This document shows positions 1 through 6,665 of a stretch of DNA of 12,457 nt, in pieces. This DNA comes from F-183 sp036502165 (lineage in GTDB: Bacteria; Acidobacteriota; Terriglobia; Bryobacterales; Bryobacteraceae), in assembly GCA_036502165.1 (NCBI GenBank), contig DASXZC010000506.1, positions 1 through 12,457 on the forward strand. Reading direction: 5' to 3'. A program made the translations under genes and the position numbers. How positions within the stretch are numbered: position 1 is the stretch's first letter; each line of letters begins with the position of its first letter. The notes under the pieces were generated by a model. It searched no databases. It was not told the origin of the DNA and saw only the letters and a program-made list of their open reading frames with translations.

Positions 1-504
1 CAGCCGATCGTCAGGGATTTGAAGGATAACGCGAGCGCGATGCCATTGTCGCGTCCGCTCGAAGTGAAGCCGGTCGAAGGTAAGGCCACGACCGAGAAGC
101 TGTTCAGCTCGATGGACCGTAGCTTCGCGAAGAACGTCAACGGCATCAAAGGCGAGATCGCGATCGATCCCGAGAAGGACAAGCATGGGCCGTTCGTGCT
201 CGGGGTCGCAGGCAAGTACAACACGGGACAACCGAATAATGAAGGGCGTTTCGTCGTGTTCGGCAGCTCCACTTTCGCGGTCAACGGATATTTGAAGTTC
301 GGTGCCAATCGCGACTTGATCGGAAACGCGCTGAACTGGCTGGCCGCGGATGAGGATCTGATTTCGATCCGTCCGAAGGATCCTGAAGACCGGCGGATTC
401 AGATGACCAATCGCGAGATGGGTGTCGTGCGCTACACATCGTTATTGCTGTTGCCGCTGCTGATTGCTCTTGCCGGCTTCAGCGTGTGGGGGCAGAGGAG
501 ATAG
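1..504 (+). CDS. GldG-like ABC transporter auxiliary protein, C-terminal part
   Basis: The reading frame is open from the first base, so this is the last 167 residues of a longer protein whose start lies outside the window. The segment with 'GRFVVFGSSTFA', 'NRDLIGNALNWLA' and 'DEDLISIRPK' matches what I know of the C-terminal end of GldG-like proteins (ABC-type uncharacterised transport auxiliary domain, related to gliding-motility GldG). A hydrophobic helix of about 18 residues (YTSLLLLPLLIALAGFSV) followed by WGQRR ends the protein, as expected for a membrane anchor with a short cytoplasmic tail. In this family the periplasmic domain is thought to work with a GldA-like ATPase and GldF-like permease, which would lie upstream of base 1. 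The DUF4340 gene starts 3 bases after the stop, the usual partner order. The transported substrate is unknown. Confidence 0.85.
   Translation, partial: QPIVRDLKDNASAMPLSRPLEVKPVEGKATTEKLFSSMDRSFAKNVNGIKGEIAIDPEKDKHGPFVLGVAGKYNTGQPNNEGRFVVFGSSTFAVNGYLKFGANRDLIGNALNWLAADEDLISIRPKDPEDRRIQMTNREMGVVRYTSLLLLPLLIALAGFSVWGQRR
494..500 (+). promoter_or_regulatory. Ribosome binding site of the DUF4340 gene
   Basis: AGAGGAG lies 7 bases before ATG 508 and inside the last codons of the GldG-like gene. It fixes the start of the DUF4340 protein and points to coupled translation. Confidence 0.7.
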
Positions 505-507
505 CGT

Positions 508-1839
508 ATGCAGGTTCGGGGATTGCTCATCGGCGCGGCCGTGCTGGCACTGCTGGGCGGCGGCGTCTACTGGTCGAACAAGTCGAAAGAAGCGGAATCA
601 AAGAGCGGGCCCAAGGATGCTTCACCGAAGGTGCTGGCGCTGCAGGAATCAGATATTGCGCAGCTCGATTTTCTGAAAAAAGGCATGCCGCCGGTGGTCG
701 TTAAGCGTGCTGGTGAAGGCAAGTGGACGATCACTGAACCGAAGCCACTGCCGGCCGATACCGATGCGGTTGCGGCTGTCACCGGCGTGCTGGCGAACTT
801 CAGTTCCGAAACTGTGGCGCCCGCGCCGGCCGATCTGAGTCCCTTCGGATTGAAGGATCCGCTATTCACTCTGAAGGTCGTGAAGAAGGATGGCAAGCAG
901 ATTGAAGTGGAGGTCGGCGACAACGTTCCTGTGACTGGATCGGTGTTCGTCAAGGTGGCCGGCGATCCGCGAGTGTTCACGGTTGGATCGTTCAACCGCA
1001 CGGCGCTCGACAAGCAGTGGAGCGATCTGCGAGACAAGCGCTTGTTGCCCGTCGACAGCGACAAACTGAGCCGCGTCGAGATTTCGGCGAACGGCAAGTC
1101 GGTCGAGTTCGGCAAGAATCAAGCGGGCGAATGGCAGATCGTGAAGCCCAATCCCTATCGCGCCGACACGTGGGGTGTCGAGGAACTGGTTCGCAAATTG
1201 AAGGACGCGAAGCTTGACCCTGCCGCGCCCGCGGCTGATCTCGAAAAAGCCACGAAGGAGTTTGCTTCCGATACTCCGGTTGCGACGGCGAAGCTGACGG
1301 ACGCGAGCGGCACGCAGCAGTTGGAGATCCGCAAGTCGAAAGACAAGGAACCGGTGTATTACGCGAAGTCGTCCGCGGTTGACGGCGTGTACAAAGTTCC
1401 GGCCGATCTCGCGACTGCGCTGTCGAAGCCTGTCATGGATTACCGGAACAAGAAGCTGTTCGATTTCGGATTCACCGATCCATCGAAGCTCGAGATCAAG
1501 GTCGATGGCAAGACGAAGGCGTGCGGCAAGAACGGCGAGAAGTGGATTTGCGATAACAAGGAAGTGAAGCCTGAGACGGTATCGGCTTTCGTTGACAAGA
1601 TCCGCGATTTGTCGGCGAAGCAGTTCATCGACAATCCGGAGAAGATTGCCGCGCCTGACATCGAAATTACGGTGCTGACGGCGGAGGGCAAGAAGAGCGA
1701 GACCGTGCGCATCGCGGGCAACAGAGCGGCGCGCGGCGATGAGCCGGCGATGTACGAACTCGACCCATCGAACGTCGATGGGATCCGGCAAGCGTTCAGC
1801 GCGATCAAAGAACCGGCCGCCGGAGCTCAGAAGAAATGA
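508..1839 (+). CDS. DUF4340 domain exported/membrane-anchored protein
   Basis: The 443-residue product starts at ATG 508, seven bases after a good ribosome site (AGAGGAG, 494-500) that overlaps the end of the GldG-like gene, so the two are probably translated together. Residues 4-22 form a hydrophobic signal anchor, followed by a Lys/Glu/Ser-rich linker. The rest is soluble and periplasmic by inference. The sequence shows three related modules, each with a Trp followed by a helix: W73-x-I-x-x-P-x-P-x-x-AD, W209-x-I-x-x-P-x-P-x-x-AD, and a divergent W346 unit with x-KPET-x-x-AFVDKIRDL. The first two resemble DUF4340 as I know it, a family usually found last in GldA/F/G-like ABC operons. C339 and C348 flank the third module closely enough for a disulfide. 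The function of the family is unknown; a structural or substrate-binding partner of the transporter is an inference from position. Confidence 0.85.
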   Translation: MQVRGLLIGAAVLALLGGGVYWSNKSKEAESKSGPKDASPKVLALQESDIAQLDFLKKGMPPVVVKRAGEGKWTITEPKPLPADTDAVAAVTGVLANFSSETVAPAPADLSPFGLKDPLFTLKVVKKDGKQIEVEVGDNVPVTGSVFVKVAGDPRVFTVGSFNRTALDKQWSDLRDKRLLPVDSDKLSRVEISANGKSVEFGKNQAGEWQIVKPNPYRADTWGVEELVRKLKDAKLDPAAPAADLEKATKEFASDTPVATAKLTDASGTQQLEIRKSKDKEPVYYAKSSAVDGVYKVPADLATALSKPVMDYRNKKLFDFGFTDPSKLEIKVDGKTKACGKNGEKWICDNKEVKPETVSAFVDKIRDLSAKQFIDNPEKIAAPDIEITVLTAEGKKSETVRIAGNRAARGDEPAMYELDPSNVDGIRQAFSAIKEPAAGAQKK

Positions 1840-1852
1840 CGCGCGTCATCCG

Positions 1853-3181
1853 ATGAACGACGCACTCGTCACCGATCTCTATCAACTCACGATGGCCGCC
1901 GGATATTGGGCGGCCGGGAAGAAACATGAGCGGGCGACGTTTGAACTGTTCGTCCGCCGCCTGCCGCGATACCGCAATTTCATCGTCGCCTGCGGACTCG
2001 CGCAGGCCGTCGATTACCTGCTCAACCTGAAGTTCACTGAAGAGCAGATCGCCTATCTGAGAACGCTCGAGCACTTCGCGCGCGTCGATGAAGGGTTCTG
2101 GCAGATGCTGCGCGAGTTCCGATTCACAGGCGATGTTTTTGCCGTGAAAGAAGGAACGCCAGTGTTCGCGGGCGAACCGATTCTCACCGTCCGCGCGCCG
2201 ATCATCGAGGCGCAATTGCCTGAGACATATTTGCTCGCGATCATCAGCTTTCAGTCGATGATTGCGACCAAAGCGGCGCGTGTAGTTGAAGCGGCTGGCC
2301 CCGATCGTTCATGCGTCGAGTTCGGAACGCGGCGCGCACATTCACCTGAAGCAGGCGTGCTCGCCGGGCGTGCTTCTTATATCGGCGGATGCGCGGGCAC
2401 CAGCAATGTCGAGGCTGGATTTCGTTATAAAATCCCCGTTTTCGGTACAGCGGCGCATTCCTGGGTGTTGTCGTTTGAAAGTGAAACTGAAGCATTCCAG
2501 CGGCTGCAGCGTCTGCTCGGACATCTGACGACGCAGTTGATCGACACGTACGATTCGCTCGAAGGCACCCGGAAAGCCGCGTCGCTGGGGCGTCCTTTAT
2601 GGGGCGTTCGGCTCGACTCCGGCAATTTGATGGAACTCGCGCCGGCGGTGCGGCGGATCCTCGACGAGGCCGGATTGCCGGATTGCAAGATCATGGTCAC
2701 TGGCGATTTGAACGAATACAAGATTCTCGAACTGAATGCCGCGAAGCTGCCCATCGATTCCTTCGGAGTCGGCACTGATCTGGCGACATCCGCGGACTCG
2801 CCGAACCTTGGGGCGATCTACAAGATGGTCGAGCTCGACAGCAATGGCTCGAAGCGTTACACGGCGAAATTCGCTGGAGACAAGACGACGATTCCTGGAG
2901 CAAAGCAGGTGTTCCGCTTCGCCGATCATGACAAGATCGCGCTCGAGAGCGAATGCTACGCGGATGCGTCGGACGCGCTGTTGCAGCCAGTGATCCTCAA
3001 CGGTGAACTGGTCGATCCTTTGCCCGGAGCGACGGCGGCGCGCGATTATGCTGGGCGAGCGATCCGGAAATTGCCGAAGCCACTGCGCACTGCGTTCGAG
3101 CGTGAAGGCGGCTGGCGAGTGGAGTATAGTTTGGAATTGAAGCGGGTCCTCGAGCAGGTTCGCGCGAGCAAACACACATGA
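1853..3181 (+). CDS. pncB: Nicotinate phosphoribosyltransferase
   Basis: The 442-residue product makes nicotinate mononucleotide from nicotinate and PRPP with ATP hydrolysis, the committed step of the Preiss-Handler route to NAD, in the cytoplasm. The start ATG 1853 gives MNDALVTDLYQLTMAAGYW, the normal N-terminus of the family. The frame is open further upstream, but that stretch runs inside DUF4340 and is unlike the family. Recognisable motifs in order are YQLTMAAGY (10-18), FELFVRRLP, EFGTRRAHSPEAG (156-168, phosphoribosyl/nicotinate pocket), FGTAAHSW with H202 at the position of the catalytic, phosphorylatable histidine, GVRLDSGNL (251-259), VTGDLNEYKI, and FGVGTDL from F304. Length is normal for a bacterial enzyme. 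It starts 13 bases after the DUF4340 stop without a clear Shine-Dalgarno, and its stop overlaps pncA by 4 bases. Nothing is missing, so an active enzyme is expected. Confidence 0.95.
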   Translation: MNDALVTDLYQLTMAAGYWAAGKKHERATFELFVRRLPRYRNFIVACGLAQAVDYLLNLKFTEEQIAYLRTLEHFARVDEGFWQMLREFRFTGDVFAVKEGTPVFAGEPILTVRAPIIEAQLPETYLLAIISFQSMIATKAARVVEAAGPDRSCVEFGTRRAHSPEAGVLAGRASYIGGCAGTSNVEAGFRYKIPVFGTAAHSWVLSFESETEAFQRLQRLLGHLTTQLIDTYDSLEGTRKAASLGRPLWGVRLDSGNLMELAPAVRRILDEAGLPDCKIMVTGDLNEYKILELNAAKLPIDSFGVGTDLATSADSPNLGAIYKMVELDSNGSKRYTAKFAGDKTTIPGAKQVFRFADHDKIALESECYADASDALLQPVILNGELVDPLPGATAARDYAGRAIRKLPKPLRTAFEREGGWRVEYSLELKRVLEQVRASKHT

Positions 3182-3693
3182 CCGTTTTCTTTGACGTCGA
3201 TACACAGCTTGATTTCGTTAGTCCCGCGGGATCGTTGTACGTCCCCGGAGCGGAGAAACGGATTCCCGCGATTGCGGCCTTGAACCGGCGCGCGCCGCGA
3301 TTGATCTCGACTGTCGATGCGCACTCGGAAGACGACGTTGAGTTCAAGAGTTGGCCTCCGCATTGTGTGCTGGGGACGCTCGGGCAGCGGAAGCCGTCGG
3401 ATCTATTGGTTCCGAAGCAGATCATCTTCGAGAAGGTCACGACGGATGCCTTTCTCAATCCTCGGTTGCTGCCGTTGTTGGCAGAGCTTAACGCGGACCG
3501 CTATGTCGTCTATGGAGTCGTCACAGAAATCTGCGTGCGCTTCGCTGCGTTAGGATTGCTTGCGACTGGCAAGCCGGTGGACATTGTGACGGACGCGATT
3601 GAAGCGTTGAGTCCAGAGGCGGCTGAGGCGTTCTTTAAGGAAGTCACCGCGCGAGGGGCGCGTCTCGTGACATCGGCCGATGTCGAAGTGTGA
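3178..3693 (+). CDS. pncA: Nicotinamidase (isochorismatase-fold amidohydrolase)
   Basis: The 171-residue product is expected to hydrolyse nicotinamide to nicotinate and ammonia, feeding the pncB enzyme encoded just before it. ATG 3178 overlaps the pncB stop as ATGA, a sign of translational coupling, and no separate ribosome site is visible. The cysteine-hydrolase triad can be placed as D8 (VDTQLDF), K86 (FEKVTTDAF) and C119 (VVTEICVRF). The metal ligands typical of nicotinamidases are D47 and H49 (STVDAHS) and H62 (PPHCVLGT). The D-x-H plus later His pattern favours nicotinamidase over other isochorismatase-family members. The protein is a little short for the family but covers the whole fold. 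Its last 14 bases overlap the start of a broken GNAT gene. Function is inferred from active-site residues and from the neighbour, which agree. Confidence 0.92.
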   Translation: MTVFFDVDTQLDFVSPAGSLYVPGAEKRIPAIAALNRRAPRLISTVDAHSEDDVEFKSWPPHCVLGTLGQRKPSDLLVPKQIIFEKVTTDAFLNPRLLPLLAELNADRYVVYGVVTEICVRFAALGLLATGKPVDIVTDAIEALSPEAAEAFFKEVTARGARLVTSADVEV

Positions 3694-3960
3694 AATCCGA
3701 ATTCTTGGGCCACAAGACGCGGATGTTTTGACGCGCGTCGCGCCGGAAGTGTTCGACAATCCAGTCAATCCGGAACTTACCGCTGAATTCCTCGCGGATC
3801 GTTCGAACTCGGCCGGACGCTACATTGCACGGAAGCTTGGGTGTTGACGGATCGCACTAATGCCGCGGCGATGGCGCTCTATCGGTCGGTTGGCGGCAAC
3901 GAGGGTGCGGACGAAGGGCCGAGTGATGCGACACTGGGCTACACATTCCGGCTCAACTAA
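3680..3960 (+). pseudogene. GNAT acetyltransferase remnant with internal deletion and frame change
   Basis: ATG 3680 opens a frame reading MSKCEIRILGPQDADVLTRV then APEVFDNPVNPELTAEFLADR, the N-terminus of a GNAT family I recognise, ending at TGA 3845-3847. The family's C-terminal part is then read in another frame (codons from about 3826): EAWVLTDRTNAAAMALYRSVGG, running to TAA 3958-3960 with a final YTFRLN. By comparison with my memory of intact relatives, roughly 55 middle residues are gone, including the acetyl-CoA pyrophosphate-binding motif (V-x-P-x-x-RGRG-like), and the two halves are out of frame. It therefore cannot make a working acetyltransferase. The start overlaps pncA by 14 bases, so it was once the last gene of the pnc operon. 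The exact deletion joint lies near 3808-3826 and cannot be fixed without an intact relative. Confidence 0.85.
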
Positions 3961-3976
3961 ACGAGAATTACCGCGC

Positions 3977-3982
3977 TAAAAT
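3977..3982 (+). promoter_or_regulatory. Possible -10 box of the cpsB-like gene
   Basis: TAAAAT (context GCTAAAAT) ends 16 bases before ATG 3999, so transcription would begin about 8-10 bases before the start codon. No convincing -35 was found 17 bases upstream. The same GCTAAAAT string precedes the start of the cysteine protein at 6644 on the minus strand. Confidence 0.35.
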
Positions 3983-3997
3983 CGGACGTGCGTCCGA
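3982..3997 (+). repeat. Perfect 7-bp inverted repeat ending one base before the cpsB-like start codon
   Basis: TCGGACG-TG-CGTCCGA is a perfect palindrome with a 2-base centre. It sits exactly where a ribosome site would be and none is present. It overlaps the last base of the possible -10 box and the predicted transcription start. It could be a repressor operator or, if transcribed, a small hairpin over the initiation region. The 2-base loop makes a DNA operator the easier reading. Confidence 0.5.
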
Positions 3998-3998
3998 A

Positions 3999-4766
3999 AT
4001 GATCGACATACATAGTCACATCTTGTACGGGCTCGATGATGGAGCGGAGGATCGCGATACGAGCCTCGCCATGCTGAAGCTAGCGGCGGACACGGGCACG
4101 ACTGACATTGTCGCGACCCCTCATTCGGATTCGCAGTTCGTATATCAACCGGCGATCGTCGACGAGCGGATCGCGGAGTTGAACGCGCTGACCGGCAACA
4201 CGCCGCGCATTCATCGGGGGTGCGATTTTCACTTGAGCATCGACAATGTGCAGGCGTGTCTGGTCGATCATACGCCTTATACGATTAACGGCTTGTGTTA
4301 TTTGATGGTCGAATTTGCGGAATTCTTCGTGCCGCCGTCGACGGAAAACATCTTGAGCGAATTCACCGAGCGTGGCATTACGCCGGTGATTACGCATCCG
4401 GAACGCAACCCTGTGCTTAGAGGATCGACGGCGAGGCTCGAGAAGTGGATCAAGTCCGGATGTGTGCTGCAGATTACAGCGCAATCGTTGACGGATCGCT
4501 TCGGACGCGAGGCGCGCGACATTACTTGGACGTGGCTGCGTAAGGGGATGGTGCACGTGCTGGCGAGCGATGCGCATGATCTTGTGCATCGTCCGCCGAG
4601 GCTCGATTTGGCGCATGAGATTGTGACGGACAAGCTCGGCACGGATATTGCGGAGTTGCTGCTGGTCACGAATCCTGGGGCGATTATTCGGGGTGATGAA
4701 GTCTTGCCGATGAATTCCGCGGATTCGGGAGACGGATCGAAGAAGTGGTTCCAATTTTGGCGCTAA
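3999..4766 (+). CDS. CpsB/YwqE-type PHP-fold protein tyrosine phosphatase
   Basis: The 255-residue product belongs to the manganese-dependent PHP phosphatases (CpsB/Wzh/YwqE). These remove phosphate from tyrosine kinases that control capsule and exopolysaccharide chain length. Metal-binding residues are visible in the expected order: H5 and H7 in DIHSHIL, D14 in GLDDGA, H42 in ATPH, E105 in LMVEF, H133 in THPER with the family Arg at 136, and D191/H193 in ASDAHD. Position 76 (GCDFHL), where relatives usually have Glu, appears to be Asp. The length (about 250) is normal. ATG 3999 gives the classical 'MIDIHSH' start. No tyrosine kinase, Wza/Wzc or glycosyltransferase gene is in the window, so the substrate cannot be named. 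The 3' end overlaps the convergent response-regulator gene by 4 bases. Fold and metal centre are secure; the physiological role is inferred. Confidence 0.9.
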   Translation: MIDIHSHILYGLDDGAEDRDTSLAMLKLAADTGTTDIVATPHSDSQFVYQPAIVDERIAELNALTGNTPRIHRGCDFHLSIDNVQACLVDHTPYTINGLCYLMVEFAEFFVPPSTENILSEFTERGITPVITHPERNPVLRGSTARLEKWIKSGCVLQITAQSLTDRFGREARDITWTWLRKGMVHVLASDAHDLVHRPPRLDLAHEIVTDKLGTDIAELLLVTNPGAIIRGDEVLPMNSADSGDGSKKWFQFWR

Positions 4767-5872
4767 GCAGGCGTGAGAATCCGGACTCCAACGAGCGTCA
4801 TGTCGTCCATATGATCGCCCTTCGCGTAGTCGCCGGCGGCTTTCGCGATCGTTGCGAGTAAGTCGCCGACGTCCGATTTCCGGCGTTCCGTGAGAAGCTG
4901 CGCGAGGCGCGACTCGCCGAATTCGGGTCCGGATTCGATGCCTGCCTCGGTGATGCCGTCGCTGTATAGGACGACCAGATCGCCTTCATTTAGAGGAACT
5001 CCGCTTTCATCCGATTCAAGACCGTCGGCGACTCCAAGGACGCAGGCCGTGGGCTCGAGCTTTTCCACGTCGCCGTTTTGGCGCAGCAACAATCCGGGCG
5101 GATGTCCGCAGTTGGCGAAGCGCAGCCATTGGCGTTTGGAATCGTAGACTCCGAGGAAAGCCGTCGCGAAGTGCTCGGGCGGAGTCGAGCGGTAAAACAG
5201 GGAATTCACGTGGCTCATCACCGCACGAGGATCGGCGCTCGACTGGCTGCGGAACGAGCCTTGCAAGTTCGCCATCAGCAAGGCCGCAGGGATTCCTTTG
5301 CCGGAAACATCCGCCAAGACGAAGCCCATCGCGCCGCCGTCGAGTTCCAGAAAATCGTAGTAATCGCCGCCGATTTCCTGGGCCGGAACGCAGATGCCTC
5401 CGAACTCGACACCTCGATTGCGGCGAACCAGCGGATCGGGGAACAGACGCTGCTGGACGTTCCGCGCGATTTCCATTTCATTGCGCGCGGCCTGGCGGCG
5501 ATGGCTCGATTGCTTCTCTACTACGGCGATCACGCGCGAATTTTCCCAGGGCTTTTGGATGAAGTCGACCGCGCCGCGCTGCATGGCTTCGACGGCGAGA
5601 TCGACGCTCGACCATGCGGTCATTACAATTACTGGAATGCCTGCGTGCGCGGCCTTGATGCGCGTCAACAGGCTGAGGCCTTCTTCTCCTGATGTCGTGT
5701 CGCGCGCGTAGTTCATATCCATCAGAATCAGGTCGGCGGATGGAGTCGCGCCCAGCCGGTCGAGCAACTGGTTCGGAGCGTAAAACTCCTCGGTTTGGTG
5801 GCCCGCGCCCTTGAGCAGTAGACGGAGCGCAGTGGCTACGTCCGGTTGGTCGTCACAGATCAGAATGCGCAT
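4763..5872 (-). CDS. Response regulator with PP2C/SpoIIE (RsbU-like) phosphatase output
   Basis: The 369-residue product has an N-terminal receiver domain (1-120) with acidic pair D7/D8, phospho-acceptor D52 (LILMDMNY), T85 (VMTAW) and K107 (QKPW). A linker helix at about 125-145 (ARNEMEIARNVQQRLFP, typical before this phosphatase type) leads to a PP2C/SpoIIE domain (about 146-369). Metal-binding motifs of the output domain are complete: GGDYYD (168-173), LADVSGKG (186-193), CGHPPG (255-260), YSDG (303-306) and DDMT (356-359). Such proteins dephosphorylate anti-sigma-factor antagonists in partner-switching stress pathways when their receiver is phosphorylated. Neither an antagonist (STAS), an anti-sigma kinase nor a sensor kinase is in the window, so partners are unknown. 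ATG 5872 starts directly at the receiver; no clear Shine-Dalgarno precedes it. The gene lies 118 bases after the cysteine-protein gene on the same strand. Confidence 0.93.
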   Translation of the reverse strand: MRILICDDQPDVATALRLLLKGAGHQTEEFYAPNQLLDRLGATPSADLILMDMNYARDTTSGEEGLSLLTRIKAAHAGIPVIVMTAWSSVDLAVEAMQRGAVDFIQKPWENSRVIAVVEKQSSHRRQAARNEMEIARNVQQRLFPDPLVRRNRGVEFGGICVPAQEIGGDYYDFLELDGGAMGFVLADVSGKGIPAALLMANLQGSFRSQSSADPRAVMSHVNSLFYRSTPPEHFATAFLGVYDSKRQWLRFANCGHPPGLLLRQNGDVEKLEPTACVLGVADGLESDESGVPLNEGDLVVLYSDGITEAGIESGPEFGESRLAQLLTERRKSDVGDLLATIAKAAGDYAKGDHMDDMTLVGVRILTPA

Positions 5873-5990
5873 GGGCCTAATACTGACAAGGCAAGCCGAG
5901 GGCCATCGCTATGTCATTGAGTCGCGGTATTCCCGAAGTCGAGCGGTGTTCGGAAACGGACAACCCTGTTCAATCGCGTTGATGGCTTGA

Positions 5991-6644
5991 TTACTTTGGC
6001 CGGGTTTCATTTCTCAGGATTCCGGTCCGGTTCTTTGTCCAGGTTCCGTTCTCGTCATTGATGTCGATTTGGATCTGGATCTTATCTTTCGCATATTGCG
6101 TCTCGGCTTTCTTCGTGCAATCGGGCGCGGGCGGAGCGTCGACGACGCACTGGAGCTTGGCATTCCCGTACTTGGTTTCGACGTCAATGGCCTTTTTCTT
6201 GATGGCGATCAGTGCGTCGAAGTGGCGCCAGTTTTCGTTCTGTTCTTCGAAGGAATTGCCGGTTACGTTGCACCTGTCTTTCGAAGCGGCGAAGCCGGTG
6301 GTCGCTTTCGTGTGGACATTGTTATTGTTGTTGCGCCGGATGGCGGCTTTCGCCATATTGCGCTCCAGAGTCTTGCCGGCCTTTTGCAGACACGTGTTGG
6401 CGGCGGAGCCGGTGCTGCCTTTGCAGCGGAGTTTGTCGCTTTCGTAATCGGTGTGAGCTTGAATCTCCTGTTCCTTGATTTGGGTTTCCTCATCGTAATA
6501 GCGCTGCAGCTCTGTCTTGGCGAGCGAAGGATCGTCGGGCGCGCACAACGGGACCGTATTCTTTTGACCGATCAGCGCCGCGGACGAGGCCGCGAATAGG
6601 AACACAAATAATTTCCTGGCTTTAATCCCTGTGGATCGCTCCAT
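5991..6644 (-). CDS. Secreted cysteine-containing protein of unknown function with internal duplication
   Basis: I do not recognise the family. From ATG 6644 the product has 217 residues and a clear signal peptide (basic KARK, then FVFLFAASSAALIG). A GTG at 6662 in the same frame is only 3 bases after the permease stop and would add six residues; the ATG gives the more normal signal peptide. The mature part is polar, rich in Lys, Asn and Glu, probably helical, with six cysteines (34, 74, 85, 125, 166, 176) and an Asn run at 105-109. Residues 49-110 and 141-201 align with each other: a Tyr/Phe-Asp start, I-K-x-x-x-I, T-x-Y-x-x-x-KL-x-C, then a second Cys after 9-10 residues and a following KA. 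This suggests an ancient duplication with one disulfide per half. It follows the ADOP permease closely, but a possible promoter (TGCTAAAAT) lies between, so co-transcription is uncertain. Role unknown. Confidence 0.75.
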   Translation of the reverse strand: MERSTGIKARKLFVFLFAASSAALIGQKNTVPLCAPDDPSLAKTELQRYYDEETQIKEQEIQAHTDYESDKLRCKGSTGSAANTCLQKAGKTLERNMAKAAIRRNNNNNVHTKATTGFAASKDRCNVTGNSFEEQNENWRHFDALIAIKKKAIDVETKYGNAKLQCVVDAPPAPDCTKKAETQYAKDKIQIQIDINDENGTWTKNRTGILRNETRPK

Positions 6645-6652
6645 CTTGAGGG

Positions 6653-6660
6653 ATTTTAGC
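6653..6660 (-). promoter_or_regulatory. Possible extended -10 box before the cysteine-protein gene
   Basis: On the minus strand TGCTAAAAT fits an extended -10 (TG-n-TAAAAT; hexamer 6658-6653). It sits between the permease stop and ATG 6644, with only 8 bases between hexamer and ATG, so transcription would start almost at the ATG. No -35 was identified. It could give the gene its own, nearly leaderless transcript. Confidence 0.35.
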
Positions 6661-6665
6661 ACCCG

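Noticed and set aside
862..1791. Long minus-strand open frame (309 codons) opposite the DUF4340 gene
   Set aside because: Arg/Leu-rich shadow of a GC-rich coding strand, with no recognisable motif; the plus-strand gene is clear.
1739..1852. Upstream in-frame extension of pncB
   Set aside because: It lies inside the DUF4340 coding sequence and does not resemble the family N-terminus, which starts at ATG 1853.
5078..5692. Plus-strand open frame of 204 codons opposite the receiver/PP2C gene
   Set aside because: The minus-strand protein has all catalytic motifs here; the other frame has none and no ribosome site.
5873..5990. TATTAG as a -10 box and an imperfect TTCC/GGAA inverted repeat before the response-regulator gene
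   Set aside because: The hexamer matches only four of six positions and would start transcription inside the gene; the repeat has a mismatch in its arms.
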